This document shows, one piece after another, positions 51,575-61,334 of a DNA stretch of 64,000 nt. The notes under the pieces are model-generated. The model was given only the letters and a program-made list of their open reading frames with translations, did not search any database and was not told where the DNA came from. The translations under genes were made by a program, and so were the position numbers. How positions within the stretch are numbered: the first letter of the stretch is position 1; every line of letters begins with the position of its first letter. Source of the stretch: Aradus depressus (taxonomy: Eukaryota > Arthropoda > Insecta > Hemiptera > Aradidae). The DNA lies in assembly GCA_963662175.1 (NCBI GenBank), contig OY759215.1, positions 10,591,079 through 10,655,078 on the forward strand, given 5' to 3'.

Positions 51575-51845
51575 CGGCGCAGGTTGCTCAGAGGTAGCTT
51601 CCTTGTCTACTGAGCTCAAGATTGTAAGTTGGAAAGCCGGCTGAGGACCTTAGGTTTGTTATCTGTGAGGTTAAACCTTGTCACGCTGTTCTTTGGATGG
51701 GGCGTTGAGCGACAGTTCCGAACCTGTACAATATCAGGTACTCGTTAAAGATCCCTACACTTGGTGAATAATAATTGTAAGTCACCCATAGCAGAGTCTG
51801 GCTCATGTCCACCAGAGCGACGAAAAAGCGCTTTGATAGTTGGTG
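51575..51845 (+). mobile_element. SINE family S, diverged
   Basis: Head 'ggcgcaggttgctcagagg', core 'ctgttctttggatggggcgt', 'aatatcaggtactcgttaaa' and 'ccaccagagcgacgaaaaag'. It stops before the usual 3' tail. Confidence 0.87.
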
Positions 51846-52635
51846 TTCTTGCGCATTTTTAAAAATTGATTTTGACTGACTTATTGCCAAGCTTATCAGT
51901 AATATTGTCTGAACCCAAATGTTTGATTTCAAGAGAAAGCAATGTGAATGGGTGTTATGTTCTGCCGCAGAACAGGTAGGATACTCTTCAAAATACGGAG
52001 CAGTCTTTGATGGAACCATGTTGGAGTTGTTGGCCAGATTCCGTTCAGTTAGAGAACCGGAGTATAAAAATTAAATATGAATGCTGGTCCAATCGATAGA
52101 GCACAACCTAATTCGTCTTCCCTTCACCCTATCTCACTGGGAGAAGATAGCCTAGTACAGATCCACTGGTATATCTAAAGAAGACATTTGGAAGGCACTT
52201 AATAGCCTACTTTGTGTCGGTACATAAAAATAGTGTATATTATTTTAACTATCCAAGCGATAAAGAAACCACAATTAACGATTTGTTGACTCACCATTAG
52301 ATTGCGCTTGAAGAGACTAGATTCGCTCTGTAAGGCTGCCCTTAGATTATAATTATTCTCAATTGTCCAAAATTACATATCGACATTTATCTCTTTAACA
52401 AACTCGCAAACATATTCTAACGGAAGTTCAATTCATTTATTTATTTATTGCAAAGCTATCATTCAACAAGCAGATCCACTTATTGTGCGCGTAACCGAAT
52501 TTATTTCCTTCAAATATCTCAAGCATATATGCAACACGCCTGATGTGGGGGCCTTCGTGGTGGGGAGGATAGTAATTCTGCCAACCAATCAAGAGTTTCA
52601 ACATGCATGTCTCATCGGCATCAATATAAGTTTTC
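51846..52635. other. Unassigned sequence
   Basis: No recognised repeat or domain. The frame over 51681-52019 (minus) is partly SINE. Confidence 0.35.
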
Positions 52636-52692
52636 TTCCGACTAACGGGATGGCAACCTGTAGATAGCTCGTCGCTATTAGCCTATAGAAAT
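52636..52692. repeat. Orphan monomer fragment of the 103-bp repeat
   Basis: 'ggatggcaacctgtagatag' and 'cccgtt'-like 'ctcgtcgctattagcctat' match the second half of the 103-bp unit at 3253-5350, about 48 kb away. A single isolated unit implies dispersal of the monomer. Confidence 0.65.
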
Positions 52693-52834
52693 ACTGTACT
52701 TGACTGTAATATTTGTTTCGAACCTGACACTCCACAACCCGCTCAATGTTCCAACACCTCAACAAATCTCTGCATTCAAAGTTCCACAAGAACCTCTCTT
52801 TACATAATCATCCTTTTGCCAAATCCCTATCAAC

Positions 52835-53010
52835 ATGGTCATATGTCCTACATACAACCCTTCTAGATCCTGCGACGTTGGCCTCGTGACCCACTATAGT
52901 TTTCACGGAATGTTGCAACGGAGTGCTGATGATGATGACCAGATTCTCTTCTCATGTTTCTCAGTCCTCACGACTCCCCACCTCTTGGTCTTCCTCCACT
53001 ACTGGACAGT
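52835..53010 (+). pseudogene. LINE C-terminal fragment (paired with 56310)
   Basis: The plus frame ...SADDDDQILFSCFSVLTTPH, LLVFLHYWTVWG is homologous to 56312-56420 (SAGDDRILLSRLSDLSTPHL, LVFLYCWTVDG). An acidic start followed by a 'P..LL.FL...' helix is typical of the extreme C-terminus of Jockey/R1-type ORF2 proteins. No upstream domains. Confidence 0.5.
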
Positions 53011-53054
53011 GTGGGGAAATGATTCAGTGATGAATTTTATATATGATGCTGAGG

Positions 53055-53330
53055 CCACAATTACATGACCTAATGGTTTTCAGCAAAATCGGCTAAAGAG
53101 AAGGGGGACTTGGGGTTTAGAGGGAAGCTTAACTTCAAATCCACTGGATGAAATGAACATTTAATTATGAAATTTGACATGTGGAGTCCATGTATAGGAC
53201 ATTTTTTGATTTTCAGTAAATGAGAAGGAGGGTTTAAAGGGAAAGTGGAAACTTAAATTATCAAAAAATCCAGGGAAAGTTGCCGGGAGACTTATATTCC
53301 TTCGTACGAGTACTTCGGGCGAAAAACCTC
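53055..53330 (-). mobile_element. Family H fragment
   Basis: 'gttttcagcaaaatcggcta', 'aagagaagggggacttgggg' and a second unit with 'ttttgattttcagtaaat'. Strongly diverged. Confidence 0.6.
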
Positions 53331-53847
53331 TTTCTTGAAAACATGCTGCTCCGTCTTTTTCCTCGAAAACTGATGGGATTATACACAGGAGGTAAAGCAT
53401 GGACGGATTAATCCTTACTTAACGTAGAGGTCTTCAAGGAGAGAGTTTTTCCATTTTTCGTCTTTTGCATTAATAATGAAGTTTTTCATGACCAAGAAAG
53501 TCGGATATAAAAGAAATATAAATTATTAAAAAATAAATCTCCAAAGGTTGGGTTATTTACTGGGATTTGATCGAGACTGGTCTCATGTTAAAGTCATAAG
53601 GAAATGATTTATTTATTTGCAAAATTATGTTACAAAAAAACAATCTGGAATAATAGGTTTTTGCTAAATTAATTCAAATGGATAAAAATAAAATATTTTG
53701 CTGACAAAATTACGAGGAAAATTACACAAAAATATAGTTATATTCCCTTATGTAAAATTTCTCAAGTTCTTGTTACCAAATTTATGGACGGCCTATTAGT
53801 CGGCAGAAATATACATTCAAAATTCAGATTAGTTGGGGAAAAAAGTT
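53331..53847. other. Unassigned AT-rich sequence
   Basis: Nothing recognised. Confidence 0.4.
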
Positions 53848-54098
53848 CGTTGTTGTTTGTGACTCTTGGCCGGGCTTTCTTCGTTCTGGTGATCATGCTT
53901 TCCGTCTCTGATGATATCCGTGTCCTTAATTTTTGCTTACCCAGGTTTAGTTACCGTCTTTGACGAGTATCTGGCAACGTAGAGGCTCGAAACCATCGCT
54001 TAACCACTCATCCAAAGGACATCATGCTCAACTTTTTTTTTTTAACTGATGGTCCTCAGCCGGGTTTCGAACTCGCGATCTTTCGAACTCAGTGCATG
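53848..54098 (-). mobile_element. SINE family S, old and diverged
   Basis: 'gtttgtgactcttggccggg', 'caacgtagaggctcgaaacc', 'ccgggtttcgaactcgcgat'. Several deletions; the head lacks the A box. Confidence 0.8.
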
Positions 54099-54344
54099 AA
54101 GTAGATTTTTGTATGGTAGGTACTCTTTAACTTCCTTAATTTTACTATTGGATTTTACTATTGGACATAAGTATAAGTTAATTTTTTTCTATTACGCGGT
54201 GGCCGAGGCCTTTAGGTTCGAAGGGGATGTTAAAATAACGGGTCTGACGATGGCGTAATGCTGACACCGCTAGTTTTTGTAAAACATTTTTTTGGAAAAT
54301 AGACAATATTTATAAAAAAATCAGTTTGTTTTATTTATTACAAG

Positions 54345-54630
54345 TTTTATTTACCCAGATATTCGAAGTATAGGGGAATGTAAACGGTCAAAAATTCGAT
54401 GCGGAGTTTTCAAAGGAATTCTGTTTTCTGACCTCTAGATTCCAAATATGAAAAAAAAAAAGTCTGTCTGTGCGTCAATGTGTCTGTGAACACGATAACT
54501 CCCAGTAGAATTAATGTATCGATAGGAAATTTTATATATAGAATCCCCCTACGATTACACCTGTTGAATTTCAGTCAAATTGACCAAAGCGAAGGGAGGA
54601 TTAAAGGCGAGGCTTAACACAAAAACAATG
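54345..54630 (-). mobile_element. Family H 3' half
   Basis: The tail hairpin 'cccagatattcgaagtatag' plus 'ggga' opens the copy. 'aaaaattcgatgcggagttt', 'gaacacgataactcccagt', 'tttcagtcaaattgaccaaa' and 'aggcttaacacaaaaac' follow. Confidence 0.82.
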
Positions 54631-54894
54631 GACAATTGGAAATCTAACAATACATTATAGACACATCGCTCCAGTGACTAGCAATAACGGTATCCTCAAC
54701 CAACCTCAGTAGTATTTTGAATAATCGCTTATTTCAAAAATAATTCCAACAATTTATGAAAAAAAAAAAATTGAATAATTTATTTTCATTTTATTCTTTA
54801 ATGCTTTGTCCGATTTTATATTATAAATATTCCAGTCATTCCTCTGGTCTTTTTATTATGAAAAAATTCTTCATTTTTTTTCCTAATGGACTGT

Positions 54895-55410
54895 TCAATA
54901 TGGAAAAATGATGAGATGCCAAGGGGTCAAAGAGAGGAGAGATACCTGAATCATGAGACGTGGCGGGGGCGCCCCTCCTGGTAGATACATCCTCAGAACA
55001 GAAACAAAAATGATGGGATGCCAAGGGGTCAAAGAGAGGAGAGATACCTGAATCATGAGACGTGGCGGGGGCGCCCCGCCTAGTAGATACATCCTCAGAA
55101 CAGAAACAAAAATGATGGGATGCCAAGGGGTCAAAGAGAGATACCTGAATCATGAGACGTGGCGGGGGCGCCTCTCCTAGTAGATACATCCTCAGAACAG
55201 AAACAAAAATGATGGGATGCCAAGGGGTCAAAGAGAGGAGATATACCTGAATCATGAGACGTGGCGGGGGCGCCTCTCCTAGTAGATACATCCTCAGAAC
55301 AGAAACAAAAATGATGGGATGCCAAGGGGTCAAAGAGAGATACCTGAATCATGAGACGTGGCGGGGGCGCCTCTCCTAGTAGATACATCCCCAGAACAGA
55401 AACAAAAATA
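54895..55410. repeat. 102-bp minisatellite, five copies
   Basis: 'atgatgggatgccaagggg' starts at 54908, 55010, 55112, 55209 and 55311. Spacing is 102 bp, or 97 bp where 'gagga' is missing. Each unit contains 'cctgaatcatgagacgtggc' and 'gggggcgcc'. Copies are over 95 percent identical by eye. The three overlapping minus frames with 34-residue repeats follow from the period and are not called as genes. Confidence 0.95.
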
Positions 55411-56104
55411 TAAAACAAGAGAAAATTGGATACAATTTAATTAACTTTGTCAGAACATTTTCTATCTCTCTTTCTGTTTCATAAAACAAATATAACATCT
55501 GTAGAGAGAAATTCAACAGTTTGAAAAAAATAATGTGCTGCATAGCGGAAAGCCATTTTTTTTTTTTAGAGTATATTTCCATAATGGTATTTACATATTG
55601 TAATACCTGTATATATATGGATGGATAGAGTTCCGAACCAGCGTGGGACGGAATATTTTCTGTCTGCTTTTCTTGTGTCTGCAGGAAAAAATAATTTGAT
55701 TTAAAAATGTACAGTGAGTGGTTTGAATTTTTTTTCCCTCTGAATACACTTATAAGGCAGACTTTTGTATGGAATCTATCAATGTATTAAAATTAAAAAA
55801 TACACTATCAGATTATTCGGTTGTCCGGTTTGTAACTTTAAGCTAGTAATGTTATCTGTCCCGGTTTCAGTAACTGTAATAGAGCTTATAAAGATAGCAC
55901 CTGTGAAATTTTTTTGAAAATCTGATCAACCGTTAAAGAGTTCCCCGTTCCAAATTTCGAGAACCCACATATCTTACATTCTAAGTTGAACCATTTAAAA
56001 TACTCTACAAGTTTTGTGAATATACGATCAACTGTTGAAGAGGGAAGAACGTATTATATTTACGATTCGGACAACTATACAGACTTCTTAATAGAAAATC
56101 CAAA
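55411..56104. other. Unassigned AT-rich sequence
   Basis: No recognised feature. 'tgatcaaccgttaaagag' near 55922 recalls the 143-bp repeat wording. Confidence 0.35.
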
Positions 56105-56220
56105 CTGTCTACAGAGAATAAATTCACTATATACAAGACAATTATACGACCGATATGGACGCATGGACTAGAGCTATGGGGCTCAAAAGCCATCAAAAAT
56201 CAAGCGGATCCAATCCTTCT
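56105..56220 (+). pseudogene. Jockey-type reverse transcriptase fragment (thumb)
   Basis: The frame reads KLSTENKFTIYKTIIRPIWT, then HGLELWGSKAIKNQADPIL. It matches the 'L....K..IYK.I(I/L)(R/K)PIWTYG(I/L).LWG.A' block that follows the palm in Jockey-clade RTs, one of the most recognisable non-LTR motifs. It is too short to appear as a standard frame because a stop lies upstream and a low-complexity T-rich stretch follows. Another frame over the same DNA (55986-56171) is a shadow. Confidence 0.85.
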
Positions 56221-56309
56221 TATTATTTATTTTATTTTATTATTATTATTTTTTAATTTTTTTGTGTTTTATTAATTTTAAATAATTTAATTTTTTTCAC
56301 ACCCATTTT

Positions 56310-56640
56310 TAAGGGAGTGCTGGTGATGACCGGATTCTCCTCTCACGCCTCTCTGACCTATCTACGCCCCATCTCCTGGTCTTCCTCTACTGCTGGACAG
56401 TGGATGGTGCGGGAGTCCTATTGGTGCTCTCCTCGTCGAGTTTCTTATATACCTATTTTTATTTTTATTAATTTAATTAATTTAGCTATTATTTTAGTTA
56501 TTCATTTCTTTTTTTTCCTTCTTATTATGCTTTAAATATTTTGTATTATTTATTATTTTATCATGTCTTCTTATAGTCATCACTTCTGCTTATTGTTATT
56601 TTTTTTTTTTCAAATTGTAAAATAAAAAAATAAAAAATAT
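56310..56640 (+). pseudogene. LINE C-terminus and AT-rich 3' UTR
   Basis: SAGDDRILLSRLSDLSTPHL and LVFLYCWTVDG (56313-56415) resemble the extreme C-terminus of a Jockey/R1-type ORF2 and match 52915-53010. An AT-rich 3' UTR ends in 'aaattgtaaaataaaaaaat'. With the RT fragment at 56105 it may be one internally deleted element. Confidence 0.55.
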
Positions 56641-57489
56641 ATATATTCGTTAAGCTTTCCTTGAGTAGGGGGGCTCTTTTACGGTTGACTTTTTGAGGTT
56701 AATGTATAGACACAAAAATATAGCAAATCGTATGGATATTTGATGTATCTATATAACGGGGAAGGCGCTGCTAATATGGTTTTCGAGTTTTAAATCGAAC
56801 ATTGAGTGGAACATCTTTTTAAAGGTTTACAATCCGATATTTTCTTTTATGCTGAGGGCGCGGTGTAAGTCATAAAATCACGGCGTCAAAATAATTTCTA
56901 GAATCATGTAACTCTCCACGAAATTTCTTCAAAGATGGGAATCGCAAAGTGTTTTGGTCTTGCTGATATGGCATATAAATGAGTTAAACGGAAAATTATA
57001 TGAAGAGCAACTCAGATAAAAATGAAAGAAAAAGAAATACTTTAACTGTGGGTACAAGTTAAAGAAAAAAACAAACTGGATGGCTTTCTTTACAGAAAGG
57101 AGAATATAAGAGAAGAAAAGCACAATAAAAAATATAAAGAAGACGAGGGACATTAGCCTTTGTTGAAGGGACAATAGGGCTGAGAGCTTTATCTGGTGTT
57201 CAGCAGAATAAACGGGGCGACTCAACGATAACCACCTTCTGACTGGGAACTGTAGAACAGGTAGGAGGCAGCCGGACATAGCAGTGATACCCGGATCCTC
57301 TTTATTGTCGGGGGTGGTATGTGTCTCTGGGACGCATATACACAGCCATATATATAGAGACAGAAGAAGGGGAGGGGGGTGCGCAATATGAGTATAACTA
57401 GCACTTTTGGGTTGTGTAAGCAGATCCTGAATTTATGATGTACCTATTTTCTCAGCTATATTCGTCTCCCATTTATTATAATTTTTATT
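56641..57489. other. Unassigned sequence
   Basis: The 116-codon minus frame at 56929-57279 is Phe/Ser-rich and AT-driven, with no domain. Nothing else seen. Confidence 0.35.
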
Positions 57490-58380
57490 TCCCCATCTAT
57501 ACAAAGTATAGGGGAAGTTATGTGTCACAGGTTGCCAAAAAAATATAGTCTGACCTCTCACAGATTTTTATTAGTGGCAGCTAGCCGGCTTTCGAGGTTT
57601 CCCTCATCAGTCTGATAAAAAATTATTATTATTTTTTTTTAAATAAAACTAAATAATTATAAAACTAAATAGGTTGTGACTCAGATGTTGGGACAGGAAT
57701 AACTCGTCTGTCCCCATCCATGATATTTTAAATTGTTGACGTTTTAGATTGTTTTATTTATTTATTTTTATTATAAAATTATTCAGTTTTATTAAAAAAA
57801 CAAAAACATTTTTTTTTTTTAAATTTTTTATCAGACTGGCTGATGATGAGGGAAACCTCGTCAGCCGGCTAGCTACCACTAATAAAAATCTGTGAGAATT
57901 CAGACTATATTTTATTTGACAACCTGTGAAATAATCACTTCTCACTACATTAGCCATCTTCATATTATTATTGAAGTTATGTGTAATCGGACAAAAAATT
58001 CGATGCCGAATTTTTAAAGGAATTTCATGATTTCTGACCTCTAATTTCCAAATATGAAAAAAAAGTCTGTTTGTTTGTGTTTGTGTGTGTCTGTGAACTC
58101 GATAACTCCCAATAGAATGAATGTATCGAGTGGAATGTATGTGAATGCGGAACCCTTCCAACAACGACACCTATTGTTTTTCAGCCGCATCGGCCAAAAG
58201 GAAGGGAGATTAGTGGGGAGGCTAAACCTATAATTTCTAATAACTGTCGATAGAATGAATATATCGATACAAAATTTCATATGTGAATTTAAAACCCCAT
58301 AAGGACGACACTTATCAATTTTACAACCGAAACGGCAGAAGGGAAGGCATTTTTGGAATCCAGGGCAGGGGGTTGCTAAA
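57490..58380 (-). mobile_element. Family H element split by a foldback insertion
   Basis: The 3' hairpin 'tccccatctatacaaagtat' plus 'aggggaagttatgtgt' (57490-57525) is separated from 'gaagttatgtgtaatcggac' (57973 onward) by an inserted palindromic element. The body continues with 'aattcgatgccgaattttta', 'gaactcgataactcccaata', 'cagccgcatcggccaaaagg' and 'aataactgtcgatagaatga' to about 58370. The duplicated gaagttatgtgt proves the interruption. Confidence 0.82.
57526..57972. mobile_element. Foldback element with ~105-bp arms and 12-bp target duplication
   Basis: Left arm 57526-57625 ('cacaggttgccaaa', 'tttttattagtggcagctag', 'ccggctttcgaggtttccc') and right arm 57828-57932 ('atgagggaaacctcgtcag', 'ccggctagctaccactaata', 'caacctgtga') are near-perfect reverse complements. 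The ~200-bp centre is AT-rich with 'cgtctgtccccatccatg'. gaagttatgtgt flanks both sides (57514-57525 and 57973-57984). A 12-bp duplication is unusually long for common DNA transposons. A half copy lies at 36820-36945. Confidence 0.85.
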
Positions 58381-58384
58381 CACG

Positions 58385-58465
58385 AATTTCTAATGAAAAC
58401 TCAACATTGAATTTCTAACCGATTACATAACATCCCCTATACTTCATGTAGCTGGAAAAGTTAAA
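58385..58465 (+). mobile_element. Family H tail fragment
   Basis: 'gaaaactcaacattgaattt', 'catcccctatacttcatgta' and 'gctggaaaagtt'. It lies head-to-head with the minus H copy on its left. Confidence 0.75.
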
Positions 58466-59860
58466 TGTTGTAGAGTTGACTGGAAATTGGCATTTTTCGA
58501 CCATCCCTCTTTTCCCATTAATTGTTATTATTTAATTGTAATATTTGTTCACCAAATTCAAAAATGGCAAAAAAAAATTCACTTTCACAGAGTTATTTGA
58601 AAGCTATTTCCAAATATCAGGGATTGGCCCCAATTCGACATGTCGCCCAATTTTAATGAATCCTGTTCTTGTACCTCAACAATTAAATACATTTGTCTGA
58701 GATTTAATCGAACTTTGGAAATTAAATTTTAAAATTTACGAAAATTAAATAAAAATAAACAATTAACTTTTAAGTGAATAATATGGTGTACATTTTTTAT
58801 TGCGATAAAATAACTCCAATAACATTATTATTATTATTATTTGTACTAAGAATTATTTATTATTGTTAGGCATTTTTGCTCAATTTTTATTTTGCCTTTT
58901 TATTCAGAAATAAGGCCCCTATTCACCATTCCCGATATCTTTTGAGTTCCGTTCTTCCGACATCTTTACATTGGCTCAAACTGGAGCATACTGAGGAGTG
59001 GACCTAATGTATCAACACCATTCGCTTGTCCCTTTCAATGTACGACCAACCTTGGTGTCCTGTATTGTAATTTTTTATTTAATTTATTTGGTTTGTGGGT
59101 TCGCCAAGATTATCAACAGTTTTGAAAAACCAAGATGACGTGAGGTTGCAAAATACATTTTAAAAAAACTTACTCCATGGTTATTTTAATAAATATATTT
59201 TATGAAAACATTATTTATATACTTATCATCTACAGGTACCTTGCTGCGTCATCCACTGCGATTTCTGCTGGGCTTCAGATTTCTTCAATGTTCTACTGAC
59301 TCATTAAACTTGATACATGTTTTCACTTCTTTCCTTATTTTAAGAAATAGTTTCATATAAAAAAATTGTACTGACAGAAAGTTCTACAAAACTCACATCT
59401 CAAACTAGTTGGGGCCTCCTCCAACACATCCATCCTCCTAGAAGGTGATTGGGCAAGACGATCCTCCCTCTACGAAGTGAAACAGGGTGGGTCTCTAGAT
59501 CTCCACATCCTCTCGCCATTCTTCGGCCAGGCTTCTTCCCTGTAAACAGATTGGCCACCCATGTCAGGTGACACTCACACTTCCTTACGTGGCATTGCTG
59601 CTGACTTCATCGTTCTTCTTCTTTTTGGCTCCATTACATCCTGGCCTCCACCTTTTACTGCCCTCTGCATTGTCATTTTTACTTTCATATTAATAAATTT
59701 AATATCCATATATTTTGGATATAACAGTATGGAGCCGGCGTAACACCTAAGGCTACATTTGAGCTGTTACAAGCCAGAACAGATACAAAATTGTCAGAGA
59801 AAAACAACAAACGATTTCTTATACATTTCTGCGATCAGTGTCGATGTAATGGAAAGCTAA
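58466..59860. other. Unassigned sequence
   Basis: No gene supported. 59420-59740 is GC-richer ('gtgggtctctagatctccac', 'ctggcctccaccttttactg') with a short plus frame (59561-59743) ending in a hydrophobic stretch. This could be LINE 3' sequence similar in style to 56310-56640 but is not alignable by eye. Confidence 0.35.
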
Positions 59861-60080
59861 TAAAATAAACAAAAACAAAGCAGTTTAACTTTTATATTGT
59901 GTAGCTAATACCATATAAATATATAAATAAAGTGTACCGGTTTTGGCTTACGTCATCGTCAGCACAAAGTTGAAAGTGAGAAAAGGAGATCTTTTCCGAA
60001 GCCGACTGCGATACACTTTATGTATATACTTTTGTGAAATTAAACAATATAAAAGTTAAACTAGCTCTTTATTTTTATTT
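59861..60080. mobile_element. Inverted-repeat element with 'aaaccgg' interior
   Basis: 'cagtttaacttttatattgt' (59881) pairs with 'caatataaaagttaaactag' (60045), and further inward 'ataaagtgtaccgg' pairs with 'gcgatacactttatgtat'. The arms total about 80 bp with mismatches. The centre reads 'acgtcatcgtcagcacaaag'. A similar phrase (gtaatgccgaaacc) occurs near 42160. Ends are not sharply defined. Confidence 0.6.
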
Positions 60081-60143
60081 ATTTATTTATTTATTTTATT
60101 CCGTGAATGAATGTGTTTATTAAACTTCTCTGGGATGTTACTT

Positions 60144-60285
60144 TGATGATTTTTTCCGGGATTTTTTTCCAGAGATGTCTTCTTTTTTTGACATTATTTC
60201 ATAGTGAAGGGATGTGGAGGTGTCGCGAAATATTGTCAAAAAAAGAAGACATCTCTAGAAAAAAAATATGTCGGAAAAAATCAAT
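60144..60285. mobile_element. Hairpin (foldback) miniature element
   Basis: Arms 60144-60200 ('tgatgattttttccggg', 'agagatgtcttctttttttg') and 60227-60285 ('caaaaaaagaagacatctct', 'tcggaaaaaatcaat') are reverse complements over about 57 bp with few mismatches. The loop is 26 bp ('atagtgaagggatgtggagg'). Single-arm relatives occur at 23888-24012 and 37773-37866, which share the loop and right arm. The family is dispersed, not a local palindrome. Confidence 0.82.
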
Positions 60286-60960
60286 ATTTATTACATGAAG
60301 CCAATATTTTTACACTATTAAACTCATAAATTTAAAATTGAGTTGTTTATATTTTTGGATGAATAAAAATAAGACCTGAAATTGAATAAATTGTAATAAT
60401 TGTTAAGCTGCTTAATCAATTTCTTTATGAAAACCAGGTTAATTGAGAAAATATTAAATATTCTTATGGTCCTTTTTCAGTCTCTTTTTATGCCCACTTT
60501 GTATTCATTTTAATTAAATTGTTCAAAATATCTGAGTTGATTTGTTAAATGAACCTTACTTAAGGTTTAAGAATAAATTTGATTAGTGAACCATAACTGA
60601 AGCTTTAGAATCTGCTGTTTGGAAATGTAATTGGTTTGCCATTGATGTAAACAGGATGAAGTGAAGGAGTTCTAAAGAGAGAATATCAGTTTAACAAGAG
60701 GATTTCTGAGCTGTCTGGGTTGGGTGTCTGAGGGCTGTTTTCTCAGTGACACAATTATCTGGAGCTGGAGGTTCACCTTTGTACTACCTACCAGTCAAGA
60801 GGCGGCCGCAATCCTCTGACACGCGAGTTGCCTGCGTTTCTGTATCCAATTACCGTCTTCTGAAATCCCAAAGAAATCTTTTTCAATTCTAAGAATTCTG
60901 TTGTAAATGTGCTAGTGACAATTGAAGGCGACCTGTGGTGGATGTGATGGAATCTTATAG
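60286..60960. other. Unassigned sequence
   Basis: AT-rich to 60700, then mixed composition. No domain or repeat recognised. Confidence 0.4.
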
Positions 60961-61020
60961 CAAAAGTGGTTGTTGTATCGGTGCCAAACTATCAGCTATC
61001 TTCTCAAAAGTGGTTGTTAT

Positions 61021-61323
61021 AGGTTAGGTTAGGTTTTATGACTCATGCCCTGGCTTTAACTACGAGGTCATATCGCCTACTGGACATGAGCCCGACTCTA
61101 CTGTGGGAGTCCTAAATTTTGCCTCCCCTAAATTTTTATTCACCTAGGGTAGGGGTCTTTAATGAGTACCTGACATCGTACAGGCTCGGGACCATCGCTT
61201 AACGTCCCATCCGAAGGACGGCGTGCTTAAGTTTATTTTACCTCCCAGATAAAATAAACTAAGGGCCTCGGTCGGGTTTCGAACCCATTTTGAGCTCAGA
61301 AGACAAGCACGCACTGAGCCATC
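61021..61323 (-). mobile_element. SINE family S with 11-bp target duplication and TTAGG-like tail
   Basis: Perfect direct repeats gtggttgttat flank it (61010-61020 and 61324-61334). The tail on the left is 'aggttaggttaggttttatg', so on the SINE strand it ends in CCTAA-type pentamers. The core is nearly consensus ('ctaccctaaattttt'-like, 'catcgtacaggctcggg', 'cgaaggacggcgtgctta'). About 45 bp near the 3' end and some head bases are deleted. The target itself is a local ~50-bp tandem duplication ('tatcggtgcca', 'ctatcttctcaaaag'). Confidence 0.95.
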
Positions 61324-61334
61324 GTGGTTGTTAT

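Noticed and set aside
54836..55418. Three overlapping minus-strand frames with 34-residue repeats
   Set aside because: Same 102-bp repeat read in several frames. The 5-bp deletion in some units switches frames without any sign of constraint.
56929..57279. 116-codon minus-strand frame
   Set aside because: Phe/Ser/Leu-rich from A-rich template, no motif, and the minus-strand N-terminus has no context.
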